A stretch of DNA of 64,000 nt from UBA3210 sp963610315 (GTDB lineage: Bacteria; Bacillota_I; Bacilli_A; RFN20; CAG-449), in assembly GCA_963610315.1 (NCBI GenBank), contig CAVDMV010000005.1, positions 1-64,000 of the forward strand. Reading direction: 5' to 3'. The number at the start of each line of letters is the position of its first letter. The stretch's first letter is position 1. Position numbers and translations under genes: made by a program. Below the pieces are notes generated by a model, which was not told where the DNA came from, did no database searches, and saw only the letters and a program-made list of their open reading frames with translations. Positions 53,141 through 62,092 of this stretch are shown here, in pieces.

Positions 53141-54794
53141 AAGAAGTGGTCTTAAGATCATGGCAAGTTTAATTACTATCTTAGGTAGCTTTGCTTATAT
53201 CTTAATTCTAGCCGTTATAAATGGTAGTTTTGGTTATCTTCTTGCAATGGGAGTAACAGTATTTGGTTCAATCGGTTTAGGTTTATTTATTGAAACTGGT
53301 AGTATTCCTTTATGGGTAATTTTAGTAACTATTGGATGTGGTGTTCTTAGAGGTGGAGTTAGATATATCGAACAATATTCTAATCATTATATCGCTTTTA
53401 AATTACTCGCGGTGCTTAGAGATAAGATTTTCGCTCATTTAAGAGTTCTTGCTCCTAGTAAACTCGATACGAAAAAGAAAGGATCTCTTGTTAGCTTAAT
53501 TACTTCTGATATTGAAACTTTAGAAGTATTTTACGCACATACTATTTCACCAATTTGTATCGCGTTAGTTACTTGTACTTTTATTGCTGTTTTTGTTGGT
53601 ATTTATGCTTCGTTCTATTTTAGTATTATCGCAGTAATTGCTTATATAATTATCGGTATTATTATGCCTTTAATCACTTCAAAAGCATTAAAAAATTCTG
53701 GAGTAAAATACCGTGAAGAATTCGCTTTATTTAATGCTTATTACTTAGATTCAATTAAAGGTGTAAAAGAAATTGTTATTAATAATGCAATAGAAAGAAG
53801 AGAAGAACAAGTTAATAAAAAATCTGATGAATTATTATTAGAAACAAAAAAGATTAAACATCTTTCTTCAATTGCTTCTTCTATCTGCGAATTAGTCGTC
53901 TTTATTATCATTTGTATCTCTTTAACGATTGGTATTCTTTTATTCACTAATGAAGTGATTTCTTTAGATAAAATGATAGTTGCGTTAGTTTCTATTTTTT
54001 CATCATTTGGACCAGTTATTGCTTTAAGTGCTTTACCTTCTAACTTAACTCAAACATTCGCGTCTGGTGAAAGAGTTTTATCATTACTAGAAGAAAAGCC
54101 TCAAGTAGAAGAAATTAAAAACAAATTCGACTTTGATTTTAAATCTTTAAAAGTAAGAGATGTTAAATTTGGCTATGATGAAAAAGTAATTCTTAAAGAT
54201 ATTAATTTAGATTTATCGATAGGAGAAATAGTAGGCATTCAAGGTGAATCAGGATCTGGTAAATCAACTTTATTAAAACTATTATTAAGATTTTATAAAA
54301 AGAATGAAGGACAAATTCTTTATAACGATATCGATATTGAAGAGATTAATTCTTTATCGCTTTTAGATAATGTTACAATGGTTTCTCAATCGACATATCT
54401 ATTTGATGATACAATCTTAAATAATATTAAAATTGCAAAAAAAGACGCGACTAAAGAAGAAATTATTGAAGCGTGTAAAAAGGCTTCAATTCATGATTTT
54501 ATTCTCACGTTAGAAAATGGTTATGATACCTTAGTTGGAGGAACTAGAGACAATATCTCGGCAGGAGAAACGCAGCGAATCGGTTTAGCGCGTGCCTTCT
54601 TAAAAGGTAGTAAAGTAATCTTATTAGATGAACCAACTTCTAATGTTGACGCGATTAATGAAGGTATTATTTTAAAAGCATTAGTTGATCAAAAAGCTCA
54701 TCATGCGATAATTATTGTTTCTCATCGAGAATCAACTCTTGCTATCTCTGACCGCATTTATTATATGAATGAAGGAAGTTTATCAACAAAATAA
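53127..54794 (+). CDS. ABC exporter subunit, CydC-like
   Basis: 555 residues: membrane domain (1-315) and ABC domain with GESGSGKSTL, signature ISAGETQRIGLARA and Walker B VILLDEPTSNVD. The signature starts ISAGE rather than LSGGQ, while the partner has ISGGQ, so the two composite ATP sites are likely unequal, as in other heterodimeric exporters. Overlaps its partner by 14 bases. AAGGAGG lies upstream. Likely forms a thiol/amino-acid type exporter with the previous protein. Confidence 0.85.
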   Translation: MEKTRRSGLKIMASLITILGSFAYILILAVINGSFGYLLAMGVTVFGSIGLGLFIETGSIPLWVILVTIGCGVLRGGVRYIEQYSNHYIAFKLLAVLRDKIFAHLRVLAPSKLDTKKKGSLVSLITSDIETLEVFYAHTISPICIALVTCTFIAVFVGIYASFYFSIIAVIAYIIIGIIMPLITSKALKNSGVKYREEFALFNAYYLDSIKGVKEIVINNAIERREEQVNKKSDELLLETKKIKHLSSIASSICELVVFIIICISLTIGILLFTNEVISLDKMIVALVSIFSSFGPVIALSALPSNLTQTFASGERVLSLLEEKPQVEEIKNKFDFDFKSLKVRDVKFGYDEKVILKDINLDLSIGEIVGIQGESGSGKSTLLKLLLRFYKKNEGQILYNDIDIEEINSLSLLDNVTMVSQSTYLFDDTILNNIKIAKKDATKEEIIEACKKASIHDFILTLENGYDTLVGGTRDNISAGETQRIGLARAFLKGSKVILLDEPTSNVDAINEGIILKALVDQKAHHAIIIVSHRESTLAISDRIYYMNEGSLSTK

Positions 54795-54801
54795 ATTTTT
54801 G

Positions 54802-54831
54802 AGCATAAGGACTTATTCTTTATGCTTTTTT
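54802..54831 (+). terminator. Terminator of YgbA-ABC operon
   Basis: AGCATAA and TTATGCT stem with a T run. Confidence 0.78.
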
Positions 54832-54832
54832 A

Positions 54833-54860
54833 TTGCTTGTAGAAATTTAAATGATATACT
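54833..54860 (+). promoter_or_regulatory. Promoter of TM2 gene
   Basis: TTGCTT (54833-54838), 16-bp spacer, TATACT (54855-54860), directly behind the previous terminator. Confidence 0.65.
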
Positions 54861-54885
54861 TAAAGAAAGTTTAGGAGGAACGAAT

Positions 54886-55281
54886 ATGAAATATTGTAAA
54901 AAATGTGGAAATGAATTAGATGACAACGCAAATTTTTGTACTAAATGTGGCTCAAAACAAGTTGAAACAATCGAAGCAGAAGTAGTTAATAATAATTATG
55001 CTTCAGGTTTTGAACAAAATATTTCTCAAGATTTAAAGAATGCGGCGAAATTTACTAGTGATAATATCTCACCTTGCTCAAGAACTGTCGCGGCTGTTTT
55101 AGCTTTCTTTTTAGGAGGATTTGGTATTCATCGTTTCTATGTAGGAAAAATTACTTCCGGCGTATTTATGTTATTATTCTGTTGGACATTTATTCCTTCA
55201 ATCATCGCTTTTATTGATTTTATTATTATTTTATGTGGATCATTTAAAGATGGTGAAGGTAGAGATATTAAAGCTCTTTAA
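54886..55281 (+). CDS. TM2-domain protein with zinc ribbon
   Basis: 131 residues from ATG 54886 with TAGGAGG upstream; longer frames begin before the promoter. An N-terminal zinc ribbon (MKYCKKCGNELDDNANFCTK then CG) is followed by a linker and a TM2 domain of two helices (AAVLAFFLGGFGIHRFYVGK, then FMLLFCWTFIPSIIAFIDFI). TM2 proteins are widespread small membrane proteins of unknown role. Confidence 0.9.
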   Translation: MKYCKKCGNELDDNANFCTKCGSKQVETIEAEVVNNNYASGFEQNISQDLKNAAKFTSDNISPCSRTVAAVLAFFLGGFGIHRFYVGKITSGVFMLLFCWTFIPSIIAFIDFIIILCGSFKDGEGRDIKAL

Positions 55282-55291
55282 GAAAAAAGAA

Positions 55292-55324
55292 AAAGGAAAC
55301 TTGTAACAAAGTTTCCTTTTTTTT
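55292..55324. terminator. Bidirectional terminator between TM2 gene and addA
   Basis: AAAGGAAACTT and AAGTTTCCTTT stem with A and T tracts on either side. Confidence 0.9.
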
Positions 55325-55337
55325 GCCCTTTTAAGAC

Positions 55338-58300
55338 TTATTTTTGCTCGAATTTAACTTCTCGATATGTTTTATCGATTAATGAATATAAGTAGGCTCT
55401 AACTAGTTTATAAGGCAACTTTTTCGCGATGAAATTATAATAAACTTCTAATTGCTTATCATAGTTTTCATCATCAATATGCTTTGTCTTGTAATCTATT
55501 ATATCGACGTGATCTTTATATATGACAAGTAAATCGATAATGCCGTGAACATCATTATCAATGAATTCATATTCTTTATAAATACCTTCGGCATTTAAGA
55601 TATCTTTATTCAACGGATTTTCTAAGAAACTTTTTGCTAGGTTTACGATCTTTTCATCTTTAATAAATGAATAATCAGGATTTTTAAAATCAAGAATTTC
55701 CATTACTTCATGTAAATGTGTACCTAGTTCTAAAAGTTCAGTATTAGTTTCAAGAACTAATTGTTTTGAAGCATGTTTTAATATTATTTTTTCTTCATTA
55801 AAAGAAATAGGAGTAAAATTAAATTTTTCTTTCTTAATTTCTGTTGGAGGTAATGTTAATTTAATGTTTTCATTTTCTATATAAGAAATAGTTTCATATT
55901 TAGAAGAATTAACTATTGGAGAAATAAAATCGACAAAAGAATTTGCATCTTCAATATTTTTAATTTTATATTCATCATTTAAGACGAAGATCATTTTTTC
56001 TTTCGCACGAGTTAAGGCAACATAGAATAATCTAATTCTTTCTGATAACGCTTCTTTTTTTCTTTTGTTATCAATGACTAAACGCATAGGATGTTCTTTT
56101 TTTTCATCTTTTACTGGTAAGGATATACCAATTTCATCGATATCATATTCATTACAAGTTGCTTTTTTTAAGAAATTTGATTCAAGCATTGGAAAATAGA
56201 TTATAGGGAATTCTAATCCTTTTGATTTATGAATATTCATAATTTTTACTGAATCTAAAGAGGTAGATGTACTTGGTAATTCAATTTTAAGTTTATATTC
56301 TTCGATATTATCTAAATAAGAAATAAAATCATCTAATGAATAATCTAGTTTTGACATATCTTTGAAATAAGATAAGAATTTATCTAAATATGCTTCATTT
56401 TTTTCAATATCTCCAATACGAATTAATTTAACGTAGAAATCTAATTTTTCAATGACTTTTTCAATAATTAAATAAATAGGTAGAGATGAATTAGTATCAA
56501 GAACATCTTTTAAATTCTTGATGATGTAATCATTTTTAAATGAAGACGAATTAATAACTTCATAAATTTTTTCGTCGCTATATTGAAATAAGAAACTACG
56601 GGCTAAAGAAATATAGGCTGATTTAAAATCGATATTAGTTTCATAAGATTCTTCTTTAATTGTATTTAAAACAATGAATAAATTCTTTAATAAGAGAATG
56701 ATGATATTTTTCGATATATCTTCATTTTCTTCAACGTAAAGTGGGATTTGATATTCGTTAAAAACCTTTTTAAATAAGCCAAAATTAGTTCCTTGATCAA
56801 TAAGAATACAGAAATCTTTAAAAGAAGCTTTTCGCGCGGACGTATCTTTAAAAGGAATAAAGACTTTATAACCATTATTAATTTTCGTAATAATATCTTC
56901 TGCGATAATTCTTATTTCTTTTTCGCTTGCTTCATTAGAACGCATTTCGCCTTTTGAATAAGTAATAAATGTTGTATGGTAATTATTATCAGGATCTTTA
57001 CAACCACTATCTTCATATTTAGTATTTCCAAATTCGATGATATGATCTTTTTTATAATCAGCATCACCATAATCTAAAGTCATAAAGGAAGAAAAGAAAT
57101 CATTAATATCACTTAAAACTTCATCTCTTGAACGAAAATTTTTATTCATATCGATAGCTTTACCATCTTCTAATTTTTTATATTTAAGATATTTCTTTTT
57201 AAAGATGTCGCTTCTTGCGTTTCTAAATGCATAGATTGATTGTTTTATATCACCAACCATATAGACGTTATTATTCGCGATAAGAGAAATTAATTCTTCT
57301 TGAATTTCTGAAGTATCTTGATATTCATCAATAAGAATCATCTTATATTGATTTTTGAGTGCGTTACGAACACTTTCGTTAGACTTAACAAGATTTAATG
57401 CCATTTTCGCGATATCATTAAATTCAAACGCTTGTTTTTCTTCTTTAAATGCGTATTGGCGTTTATCTAATTCTTTAACGATTTTTATTAAAGTTTCTGC
57501 GTCTTCTTTATTATCTAAAATTAAGTCAAAGAATTCTTTTTCAGTAGATGGTAAAACTTTAATTTCTTCACCGATCTTTGCCCAAATAGCTTTTGAAGCA
57601 TCAAAACTGGTGCGATCGGCACAAGAATCTTTGGTGCATGTTGGATATTTGAAATTAAAGGTACTTATGTAAGAATCATAATTAGAGGAAGAAAGAAAAT
57701 TATTTGCTACATCTAACATATGGTCAGTTAGATAACGTTTTTCTGCTTTTATATAGAAATCTTCAGGTAAATCATAAAAAGAATTTTGTAAATCTTCTTT
57801 TAATGATTCTAGTTTTTTATAAAGAGGATTAAAGACATTATTTCTAATATATTCTTCATTATAACGAGTTTCGACAAATGTATCTAAAAAGTTTTGTTTA
57901 TCTAATTGTAATTCAGCTTTTGCATGAATTTTTAAAACCATTTTTTGTATTGCTTCATCATCTTTAAAACAATATTTATCGATTAAATGTAAAAAGTCGT
58001 TATCGTGTGAAAGATATAATTCATTAAAGATATCTTGAATAATGGATCTTCTTTTAACGTCCATAATTGTTTTATCGATGTTAATAAAAGAAGGAGATAC
58101 ATTTAATAAGAAGTGATATTTTTTAACTAGTTTATTCGCGTATCCATCAAAAGTAGAGATATCAGAAGTATCAACTTTACTCGCTTCGATATTAGTTTTA
58201 GGATCTTGCGCAAGTCTTTTTCTAATACGATCTTTCATTTCTCCGGCGGCTAAATTAGTAAATGTAAGAAGGAGAAAATTTTCGATAGAATAGTTTTCTT

Positions 58301-58430
58301 CTGCGATAAAATGATAGACTCTTTCGCTTAAAACGGCAGTTTTTCCGCTTCCGGCGCCGGCAGAAACGATGATATTACCTGTTTCTTCAATGGCTCTAAG
58401 TTGAGCTTTAGTCCAAGTTCTTTCGGCCAT
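55338..58430 (-). CDS. addA: ATP-dependent helicase/nuclease subunit A
   Basis: 1030 residues. UvrD-type helicase: WTKAQLRAIEETGNIIVSAG then AGSGKTAVL (Walker A), LLTFTNLAAGEMKDRI, LIDEYQDTSEIQ (Walker B), GDIKQSIYAFR, NIHKSKGLEFPIIYFP and ALTRAKEKMIF; a C-terminal RecB-like nuclease domain ends with IIDYKTKHID. Processes double-strand ends for recombination. About 200 residues shorter than B. subtilis AddA. It starts one base after the addB stop with AAGGAGG in the addB end. Confidence 0.94.
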   Translation of the reverse strand: MAERTWTKAQLRAIEETGNIIVSAGAGSGKTAVLSERVYHFIAEENYSIENFLLLTFTNLAAGEMKDRIRKRLAQDPKTNIEASKVDTSDISTFDGYANKLVKKYHFLLNVSPSFINIDKTIMDVKRRSIIQDIFNELYLSHDNDFLHLIDKYCFKDDEAIQKMVLKIHAKAELQLDKQNFLDTFVETRYNEEYIRNNVFNPLYKKLESLKEDLQNSFYDLPEDFYIKAEKRYLTDHMLDVANNFLSSSNYDSYISTFNFKYPTCTKDSCADRTSFDASKAIWAKIGEEIKVLPSTEKEFFDLILDNKEDAETLIKIVKELDKRQYAFKEEKQAFEFNDIAKMALNLVKSNESVRNALKNQYKMILIDEYQDTSEIQEELISLIANNNVYMVGDIKQSIYAFRNARSDIFKKKYLKYKKLEDGKAIDMNKNFRSRDEVLSDINDFFSSFMTLDYGDADYKKDHIIEFGNTKYEDSGCKDPDNNYHTTFITYSKGEMRSNEASEKEIRIIAEDIITKINNGYKVFIPFKDTSARKASFKDFCILIDQGTNFGLFKKVFNEYQIPLYVEENEDISKNIIILLLKNLFIVLNTIKEESYETNIDFKSAYISLARSFLFQYSDEKIYEVINSSSFKNDYIIKNLKDVLDTNSSLPIYLIIEKVIEKLDFYVKLIRIGDIEKNEAYLDKFLSYFKDMSKLDYSLDDFISYLDNIEEYKLKIELPSTSTSLDSVKIMNIHKSKGLEFPIIYFPMLESNFLKKATCNEYDIDEIGISLPVKDEKKEHPMRLVIDNKRKKEALSERIRLFYVALTRAKEKMIFVLNDEYKIKNIEDANSFVDFISPIVNSSKYETISYIENENIKLTLPPTEIKKEKFNFTPISFNEEKIILKHASKQLVLETNTELLELGTHLHEVMEILDFKNPDYSFIKDEKIVNLAKSFLENPLNKDILNAEGIYKEYEFIDNDVHGIIDLLVIYKDHVDIIDYKTKHIDDENYDKQLEVYYNFIAKKLPYKLVRAYLYSLIDKTYREVKFEQK

Positions 58431-58431
58431 A

Positions 58432-60726
58432 TTATTCTTCCTCCTTATTTAAATTAATATATCTAATATCTTCATCTTTTTTAAAACAGATGGCTTTGAA
58501 ATTACATTTTGCACATGAATGTTCATCACTTTTATTTACATAAAGAGGTGAAATATCAAACTTACCTTGATGAATAAGAGATGAACTTTCGGCGATTTTC
58601 TCTTTACTTAGTAAAATAATTTCGTCTAGTTCTTCTTGAGTAATATATGAAGAAGAATCAAAACGAGAAATTGCTCCTTTTTTTGTTAATTCTAGACTAC
58701 CAACATATTTAGATTTACCATCAAGATTTTGATCGAGATGAGAAATAATTTCTTCATCTTTTAACGTGATCCCTTTTAATAAATAACTTTGATCGATATC
58801 TTCATTATCAGTTAAGATATTTTGAATATATAAACCAGTTATTAAATAATCTTTATAATTATCTTGAATAAATATCGCGTACGTCGGTAATTGTAAAGAT
58901 AAACCTAATGGAACGAGTTTCTTATTGAAATTTAAACTTGTTGAAGATTTATAATCAATAATAATTACTTCTTTATCCATTTCATTAAAGATTGATTTAT
59001 CAATTTTTCCAGTTAATAAAGTATTATCATTAATTTTATAATTATAACTTACTTCTCCAAGAGACTTTTTATATCGAGAAGTTAACGTAAAGTTCTTATT
59101 TTTAGTAATTACATCATTAATACGAGGAAGAATTTTATTAATAAAATGAATTTCGCTTGGAGTAATGAAATTATTTTTAATCTCATCTTTATAGTCATCT
59201 AAAGAAATTTCTTTTTTTAAAGAATCTTCAAGGATTTTATGAAATAAGTTACCTACTTTTATTTCAAAAGTTTCTTCAAAAGAATTATTCTTTAAAAGAA
59301 TGCGATTGACGAAATATTTAAAAGGACAGGAATTATATTCATTAATCGATGTGTAAGATACTTTAATATTGTTATCATTTATAAATTTATCAGAAAATTT
59401 AAAAGAATGATTATAACTTAAATAAGCGATGTCTTCTTTTGAATAAGCGTCTAAATATGAGGAATTAATATTATAATTTCTTTTTAAATCATATGCTTTC
59501 GCGGTTATTATTTTACCTATTGTTTCACTATATAATGAATTATTAATTGAAGCATCAACTCTTTTCATTTTTAATTTATCAATTAATAATGAATCAAAGA
59601 AGGTTGTTCCTAAGTCTTTACCTTCATTTTTAATTTTTGAAATGTGAATATGAGGATTTTTCTTAATAAAAGAGATTAAGTTTTCCTCTTCAATTAAGTT
59701 TAATTCTCTTGAAGAATTCATTGAACACATTTTCTTTTCTTCGTCAGTTAATAAGGAAGTATCTTTATGAATGATAGGATAACTTCCTAATGAAAAGCCA
59801 AGAACAAATACGTCGTCATCTCCACGATATTCATGATTAACAATACTTATTCCTTCTTGATAAATAGAAGTTTTAATCTTTTTCTTTTTTGAAGCACTGA
59901 TTAATAAATTTAGTTTTAAATTATTATCTTCTTCTATCGCTATTATTTCATTTAAAATAGTGATAATTTCATTTTTTATACCTAGATCATCTACTCGATT
60001 ATCAATCATGTTAAGACCTTCTTTAAGACCTTTTTCCTTCGCAAGTACTAGGTATTTTTGAAATAAAGGAGTGTGATATAAAGTGATTTCACTATGGAAA
60101 TTAACTGGTAATTTATAAAATGATGCATATTTTTTTACGGTATTTAAATAAACATCAGGAATAGTGAAAAAATGAATGTTCTTTAAAGAAACACCTTTTA
60201 AATTAAGCGCACAGATTTCTTTAAAAGCGTCATTAACTTCTTCTTCAATTTTATTATATGATTTAACAATTATTTCTTTTTCTTCGACATTTTCTTCTTC
60301 TAAATACTTATAATTTAGATTAAGTGAAGTAAGTGTGTTTTTTAATTCTAAGTCATTTTTAGAATAATTAATGACGTAGATTTGTTTCTTTAAAAGAAGA
60401 AGGAAATTTTTATTTGTTTTTAATAAATTATTCTTTAATAATTCTTCTTTTAAAGAAGATAATTCATTTAATTTATTATTTCCACGTGTAATGAAATTAA
60501 GATTTTCTAATATCTCTAAACTAGATTCATAAGAATAATTCTTCTTCATTAAATATAGGATAGCTTTTTTATCATAACTAAAATAGACATTATTAAATAG
60601 TTCTTCTTTAGTGATGAATTTATAATTATAGGTAAAATCATCATTAATAATTTGTAAAATTTGTTCTTTAGTAGAATTAGGACAAATAATTACACCAGTT
60701 TTATTTAGCTTAGTTAAATCGTACAT
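58432..60726 (-). CDS. addB: ATP-dependent nuclease subunit B
   Basis: 764 residues, against about 1160 in B. subtilis. The N-terminal two thirds are a divergent helicase-like region; I see no convincing Walker A. The C-terminal nuclease has the Cys of NSCPFKYFVNRIL, IIDYKSSTSLNF with the active-site Asp and Lys, and CAKCNFKAIC; these four Cys are the iron-sulfur staple of AddB. Works with AddA. AAGGAG precedes the start and a TATAAT box lies upstream. The short length suggests a streamlined enzyme. Confidence 0.88.
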   Translation of the reverse strand: MYDLTKLNKTGVIICPNSTKEQILQIINDDFTYNYKFITKEELFNNVYFSYDKKAILYLMKKNYSYESSLEILENLNFITRGNNKLNELSSLKEELLKNNLLKTNKNFLLLLKKQIYVINYSKNDLELKNTLTSLNLNYKYLEEENVEEKEIIVKSYNKIEEEVNDAFKEICALNLKGVSLKNIHFFTIPDVYLNTVKKYASFYKLPVNFHSEITLYHTPLFQKYLVLAKEKGLKEGLNMIDNRVDDLGIKNEIITILNEIIAIEEDNNLKLNLLISASKKKKIKTSIYQEGISIVNHEYRGDDDVFVLGFSLGSYPIIHKDTSLLTDEEKKMCSMNSSRELNLIEEENLISFIKKNPHIHISKIKNEGKDLGTTFFDSLLIDKLKMKRVDASINNSLYSETIGKIITAKAYDLKRNYNINSSYLDAYSKEDIAYLSYNHSFKFSDKFINDNNIKVSYTSINEYNSCPFKYFVNRILLKNNSFEETFEIKVGNLFHKILEDSLKKEISLDDYKDEIKNNFITPSEIHFINKILPRINDVITKNKNFTLTSRYKKSLGEVSYNYKINDNTLLTGKIDKSIFNEMDKEVIIIDYKSSTSLNFNKKLVPLGLSLQLPTYAIFIQDNYKDYLITGLYIQNILTDNEDIDQSYLLKGITLKDEEIISHLDQNLDGKSKYVGSLELTKKGAISRFDSSSYITQEELDEIILLSKEKIAESSSLIHQGKFDISPLYVNKSDEHSCAKCNFKAICFKKDEDIRYINLNKEEE

Positions 60727-60810
60727 AGTTTTATCTCCTTACCTAACTATAATTATACATTTTTTATGCGACTTTTTTGTCACATGAGTAATTTTTTATA
60801 AAATTTTAAT

Positions 60811-60836
60811 AAAAAAGACGTCAATTATGACGTCTA
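60811..60836 (-). terminator. Terminator of lacI-type gene
   Basis: On the minus strand AGACGTC, six-base loop, GACGTCT, then TTTTTTA. Confidence 0.9.
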
Positions 60837-60852
60837 CAAATAATTTTATTAA

Positions 60853-61839
60853 TTACATTCTAGTTGATGAACGTTGTGAGAATGTCGCGGTTAATTCGTG
60901 ATCTCTAGTATTTAGTTCACCTTTTAATAATTTAGTTAACATTCTCATCGCGATTGAACCAACTTCATACATATCTAATTCTAATGAAGAAATAGTTGGG
61001 CGAGTAATAATTGAATATTTAGTTCCAATAACAGAAAGAACTTCAATATCTTCTGGAATTTTTAATCCTACATCAATCGCAGCATTTTGAACTGCGCAGG
61101 CAAGAGAAGATCTAGGACAAATGAAATAGCCTGTTTTAATTGATTTAAAATAATCGACAAAATAAGAATATACTTCATGATAACTATCAGAACAAGAAAT
61201 GACTTGTAAATGATCACTTGGAACAGTTTTTGAAGCGACTTCTTGAAGAGAGTCAATTAATTTTCCTTGTGTAGGAACATGTAATAAAGTAATATTTTTA
61301 TCTTTTGCATAAGTATTTAATACTTCTTTAAATGCATCAGTTAAATTTAAAGTGATAGAACCTAATTTTTCACCTTTAATCTTATTACCAATAATGATTG
61401 TTGGAACATTATATGATTCAATTGAATGAATATCTGCTTCATCTAATTGATCGTCAAATATAATCGCTCCATCGACGTGAGAAGTAATTAATTTAGAAAT
61501 GACATCTTTAGCTTCTTCTTTAGAATATTTAGTGACGAATAATGTTGTTTGATAACCGTAAATTTTACCAATATCAATCATACCTGAAAGTAAATTTGTA
61601 ATATGAACATAATTAGTGTCTGGAATAACAATACCTACATTAGTAGTTCTTGAAGTGGCTAAACCTTGAGCGAGTGCATTAGGACGATAACCTAATTTTT
61701 TAATTGTTTCTTCGACTCTTCTTTTTGTTTCTGGAGTGACATTTGATTGATTATTAATAACTCTTGAAACAGTCGCGAGAGAAACGCCGGCATTTTTAGC
61801 GACTTCGTAAATAGTAACTCGATCTTTATATACTCCCAT
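60853..61839 (-). CDS. LacI-family transcriptional regulator
   Basis: 328 residues. The N-terminal helix-turn-helix and hinge (TIYEVAKNAGVSLATVSRVI, LGYRPNALAQGLA) are typical of the CcpA/GalR group; residues 60-328 are a periplasmic-binding-like effector domain. GGAGG precedes the ATG. Its promoter spacer is filled by an 18-bp palindrome, with two more palindromes close by, so it very likely represses itself. It could also be the protein that binds the cre-type site before the pectin unit, but its own operators lack the central CG. Confidence 0.92.
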   Translation of the reverse strand: MGVYKDRVTIYEVAKNAGVSLATVSRVINNQSNVTPETKRRVEETIKKLGYRPNALAQGLATSRTTNVGIVIPDTNYVHITNLLSGMIDIGKIYGYQTTLFVTKYSKEEAKDVISKLITSHVDGAIIFDDQLDEADIHSIESYNVPTIIIGNKIKGEKLGSITLNLTDAFKEVLNTYAKDKNITLLHVPTQGKLIDSLQEVASKTVPSDHLQVISCSDSYHEVYSYFVDYFKSIKTGYFICPRSSLACAVQNAAIDVGLKIPEDIEVLSVIGTKYSIITRPTISSLELDMYEVGSIAMRMLTKLLKGELNTRDHELTATFSQRSSTRM

Positions 61840-61868
61840 AAATATACCTCCGATTAAAAATCGATTGA

Positions 61869-61884
61869 TTTCACATCTGTGAAA
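61869..61884. promoter_or_regulatory. Palindrome in LacI gene leader
   Basis: TTTCACATCTGTGAAA has 7-bp perfect arms and lies just downstream of the transcript start. Arms differ from the spacer operator, so it may bind another protein, for instance a Crp/Fnr-type one, or be a weaker site. Confidence 0.45.
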
Positions 61885-61893
61885 ATCAGTTAC

Positions 61894-61922
61894 ATTATAT
61901 ATGAAAATATTTTCATAGTCAA
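61894..61922 (-). promoter_or_regulatory. LacI gene promoter with operator in the spacer
   Basis: On the minus strand TTGACT (61922-61917), a 17-bp spacer, TATAAT (61899-61894). The perfect palindrome TATGAAAATATTTTCATA (61900-61917) occupies exactly the spacer, so a bound dimer would exclude RNA polymerase. Confidence 0.85.
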
Positions 61923-62021
61923 TAAATCTTAAAAAGTTAAAAAGAGTGAAAAAGGGTCATTTAAGACCATTTATTATTAAAATAGTGTTTTTTTTAATAC
62001 AAAATAAGCGAAATTAATATT

Positions 62022-62035
62022 ATGAAAATTTTCAT
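62022..62035. promoter_or_regulatory. Second LacI-type palindrome
   Basis: ATGAAAATTTTCAT is the same half-site (ATGAAAA) as the spacer operator with two central bases fewer. It lies about 120 bp upstream, a distance that would allow looping. Confidence 0.5.
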
Positions 62036-62041
62036 GACAAT

Positions 62042-62076
62042 AAAAAAGGTTATTTCACAAGAAGTGAAAATAACCT
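62042..62076 (-). terminator. Terminator of deoC
   Basis: On the minus strand AGGTTATTTTCAC and GTGAAATAACCT form a long stem (one bulge) followed by TTTTTTA. Confidence 0.88.
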
Positions 62077-62092
62077 ATATTTTTGAAAAAAA

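Noticed and set aside
60767..60784. TGCGAC/GTCACA hairpin before addB as a terminator
   Set aside because: The T run is in the loop, not after the stem; more likely chance within the promoter region.
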